DNA of 63,392 bases from Bacteroidota bacterium (GTDB lineage Bacteria; Bacteroidota; Bacteroidia; Chitinophagales; Chitinophagaceae), in contig JAFDXG010000100.1 of NCBI GenBank assembly GCA_018268105.1, forward strand, positions 1 through 63,392. The letters run 5' to 3'. This document shows positions 61,291 to 63,392 of this stretch, one piece after another. The first letter of the stretch is position 1, and the number at the start of each line of letters is the position of its first letter. Under the pieces are notes generated by a model. It saw only the letters and a program-made list of their open reading frames with translations. It did no database searches and was not told where the DNA came from. A program made the position numbers and the translations under genes.

Positions 61291-63392
61291 TTAGCTTTTA
61301 TTTCTTATTTCTTCTGCCATTGCCGCAATGCCTTTGCGGATGTCGCCATCAAACTTTGCAGCATATTCCATCAGTTTTACCTTTTCTGTTTGCTCGGTAG
61401 TATAGGCGAGATATTCCTCCAGGCTTACTTCTGTACGGTACACTTTGCTTAGCATACCTCCGAGGCTGATGAAAACCTCCTTGTATTTCTTGGTGGGATC
61501 ATTAGCCTTGTTAACGGACAGCACCAACGCCTTTTCCTTTTCTGTTAGTCCCAACAATTCCTGTATCTGGTCAAACTTGTTCTGATATTTACTTTGGTCA
61601 AGCAGTATCTTGCAATCGCTGTTGTTAATGATGGCCTGCTTTACCACCGGAGAAGAAATAATATCTTCCACTTCCTGCGTTACCACTATCGCTTCTCCGA
61701 AAAATTTCCTTACGGTTTTGAATAAGTATTTTATGTATTCGGCAAAGCCTTCTTTCATGAGAGCTTTCCAGGCTTCTTCAATCAATATCATTTTCCGGAT
61801 GCCCTTCATCTTCCTCATTTTGTTGATGAAGACTTCCATGATGATGATCGTTACGACAGGAAATAAAATCGGGTGATCCTTGATATTGTCCAGCTCGAAT
61901 ACTATAAACCGTTCCTGTAATAAGTTCAGGTTTTCGGTTGCGTTGAGGAGATAATCAAATTCGCCACCTTCATAGTAAGGGCGAAGCACGTAGAGGAAGT
62001 TATTTATATCAAAATCCTTTTCTTTCACCCGGTCACCTTCCAGCACCTGCGTGTACTCGTCCCTCAGAAAAGCGTAAAAGCTGTTGAAGCAGGGAAACAC
62101 TTTGGTATTCTTTTCCAGATAGCTGTAATAACCTCCGATAGCATTGGACAAGGCTACATACTCACTGCGCTTAAATTCCTCATCATCTTTTTTCCATAAT
62201 GCCAGGAGCAGGGTTTTAATGCTTTCCTTTTTTTCGGTATCAAGGCTATCGCCTTCGCCTATAAAAAAGGGATTGAAGCGGATGGGATTGTCTTCACTAT
62301 AGGTAAAATAGTAGCCATTCACCATATCGCACAGTCCCTTGTAGCTGTGCCCTACGTCCACCAGCACGATATGCGTGCCCTGCTCGTAATAGCTGCGTAC
62401 CATGTGGTTGGTAAAAAAGCTCTTACCGGAACCACTGGGGCCAAGTATGAATTTATTCCTGTTTGTGCAAATGCCCATTTTCATAGGCTCATCGCTGATG
62501 TCCACATGAACAGGTTTGCCGGTGAGCCTGTCACCCATGCGAATACCTACGGGGCTTACTGAAGAACGATACCCCGTTTCCAGGTTCAGAAAGCAGGTAG
62601 CCTGTTCCGCAAACGTGTCGAAGGTGTCGTTCATGGGAAAGTCTGCGGCGTTACCGGGAATACCCGCCCAGAATATCTGCGGTGCGCCGATAGTTTCCTG
62701 TTTCGCTACTGCATCCATCTGTGCCAATGCAGAGGACACCATATTCTTCAGGTCCTTCAGTTCTTCCTTGTTATCTGTCCATACCAGTACATTGAAATGC
62801 GATTTAACCGGAAGGCGCTGTTGGCTGATTGCTTCGTTCAGGAAATCATTGGTAGCGTCCCTTGCAATCAAATTCTCCCTGCTGTACGCCGAAAGGGATT
62901 GCAGCCGTAATCTTTTGCTTTCCAGCTTTTGAATGGCTTTTTGCGCATCTTCAATAAAGAGATATTGATTATAGATGTGATTGCAGGGTAGAAGTTGTCC
63001 TAACGTAGAAGCAAAGCCAACGCTGAACTTTGTTTTATCGGTACTGTATTTGTCGTAATTGATACGGCTACCGCACAGTGCAGGAAGATCTGCGGCATCT
63101 CCCAGCGTATAGAGCTGACAATACTTGTCACCCACACGCATTCCTTCATCAAAACTGATGTCAGCCATCAGGAAACTATCGTTTCGCTCGGACAGATAGC
63201 AATACTGCTCTATCAAACCCATCTTACGGCTATGGCTCCGCAGCTCTTTTTCTTTAAGCCTTGTCAGCTTCACGAAACCGCTGTCTTCCATAATGCGCTT
63301 GAACTGACCCGCACTGTCCAGAAAGTCCTGCAACAGTTGCGGCTTTAAAGTTTCTTCCGGCACTATGGATTTGCGCAGGAGGCTTGAAAACA
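61291..63392 (-). CDS. traG: Conjugation ATPase TraG (VirB4-like), 5' end outside window
   Basis: The frame is open to the right edge: residues FSSLLRKSI precede the GTG at 63363, so the true start lies upstream, probably by some 130 residues given the usual length near 830. The Walker A is LGPSGSGKSFFTNHMV and the Walker B is RKMILIEEAWKALM. VDVGHSYKGLCDM, QEVEDIISSPVVKQAIINNSDCKILLDQSKYQNKF and the conserved IRFNPFFI are typical of Bacteroidota TraG. This cytoplasmic ATPase powers assembly of the type IV transfer apparatus. Confidence 0.93.
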   Translation of the reverse strand, partial: FSSLLRKSIVPEETLKPQLLQDFLDSAGQFKRIMEDSGFVKLTRLKEKELRSHSRKMGLIEQYCYLSERNDSFLMADISFDEGMRVGDKYCQLYTLGDAADLPALCGSRINYDKYSTDKTKFSVGFASTLGQLLPCNHIYNQYLFIEDAQKAIQKLESKRLRLQSLSAYSRENLIARDATNDFLNEAISQQRLPVKSHFNVLVWTDNKEELKDLKNMVSSALAQMDAVAKQETIGAPQIFWAGIPGNAADFPMNDTFDTFAEQATCFLNLETGYRSSVSPVGIRMGDRLTGKPVHVDISDEPMKMGICTNRNKFILGPSGSGKSFFTNHMVRSYYEQGTHIVLVDVGHSYKGLCDMVNGYYFTYSEDNPIRFNPFFIGEGDSLDTEKKESIKTLLLALWKKDDEEFKRSEYVALSNAIGGYYSYLEKNTKVFPCFNSFYAFLRDEYTQVLEGDRVKEKDFDINNFLYVLRPYYEGGEFDYLLNATENLNLLQERFIVFELDNIKDHPILFPVVTIIIMEVFINKMRKMKGIRKMILIEEAWKALMKEGFAEYIKYLFKTVRKFFGEAIVVTQEVEDIISSPVVKQAIINNSDCKILLDQSKYQNKFDQIQELLGLTEKEKALVLSVNKANDPTKKYKEVFISLGGMLSKVYRTEVSLEEYLAYTTEQTEKVKLMEYAAKFDGDIRKGIAAMAEEIRNKS

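Larger units (their letters stand above)
45720..63392. mobile_element. One end of a Bacteroidota integrative conjugative element (partial)
   Basis: From the tRNA-Lys junction inward there are a serine recombinase, a Fic cargo gene, a second recombinase, accessory genes and a full traN-M-L-K-J-I-type block to traG. This is the transfer module of CTnDOT-like conjugative transposons, all on the minus strand except fic. The other end, relaxase and coupling protein lie beyond the window. No second copy of the tRNA-Lys 3' end is seen in the window, so the element is not bounded here. Confidence 0.85.

Overview
The window looks like the chromosome of a Bacteroidota bacterium, most likely of the family Chitinophagaceae. 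The evidence is SusC/SusD pairs with FecI/FecR-type regulators, type IX secretion C-terminal sorting domains, many SusD-like lipoproteins, promoters of the Bacteroidota form TTTG-N18-20-TAnnTTTG, low G+C, and a Bacteroidota-type conjugative transposon (Tra genes). The species cannot be named from the sequence.

Bases 1-45719 are chromosomal. In order: a GIY-YIG protein (cut by the window edge), tRNA-Met and a degenerate IS1595-type transposase. Next is a polyprenyl-linked sugar cluster: a GT-C-like membrane protein diverging from UbiA prenyltransferase, SDR and HAD phosphatase genes that resemble decaprenyl-phosphate-arabinose synthesis. Then come a 2256-residue secreted esterase with 20 PKD-type repeats, a second secreted esterase with a VCBS/FG-GAP protein, transglutaminase and cupin_8 proteins, clpS and priA.

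Bases 20160-30640 form one apparent scavenging locus on the minus strand: ECF sigma factor, FecR anti-sigma factor, SusC with a signalling STN domain, SusD, then three exported phosphohydrolases (calcineurin-type phosphoesterase, nucleotide pyrophosphatase/phosphodiesterase, e(P4)-type acid phosphatase). I read it as an outer-membrane uptake system for a phosphorylated compound such as nucleotide cofactors or phosphodiesters. It is followed by mnmA, a lipoprotein and a secreted subtilase, rsmB-like methyltransferase, three tandem lipoproteins trailing sucA-odhB, rpsT, a DUF2905 protein and a SAM hydroxide adenosyltransferase.

From tRNA-Lys (45720) to the right edge lies one end of an integrative conjugative element. 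Its outermost gene, a serine recombinase, is open into the tRNA gene. A Fic protein with an AbiEi-like N-terminus sits between this recombinase and a second, closely related one. Inward are small accessory genes, two related DUF3945-like proteins separated by a lipoprotein, then traN, M, L, K, J, three tandem TraI-like genes, a small unknown gene and the ATPase gene traG, which runs off the window. Relaxase, coupling protein and the other attachment site are not in view.

The most interesting items are the SusCD-phosphohydrolase locus, the double-recombinase/Fic module at the tRNA junction, the DprE-like cluster lacking a DprE1, and the lipoprotein trio behind sucA-odhB.
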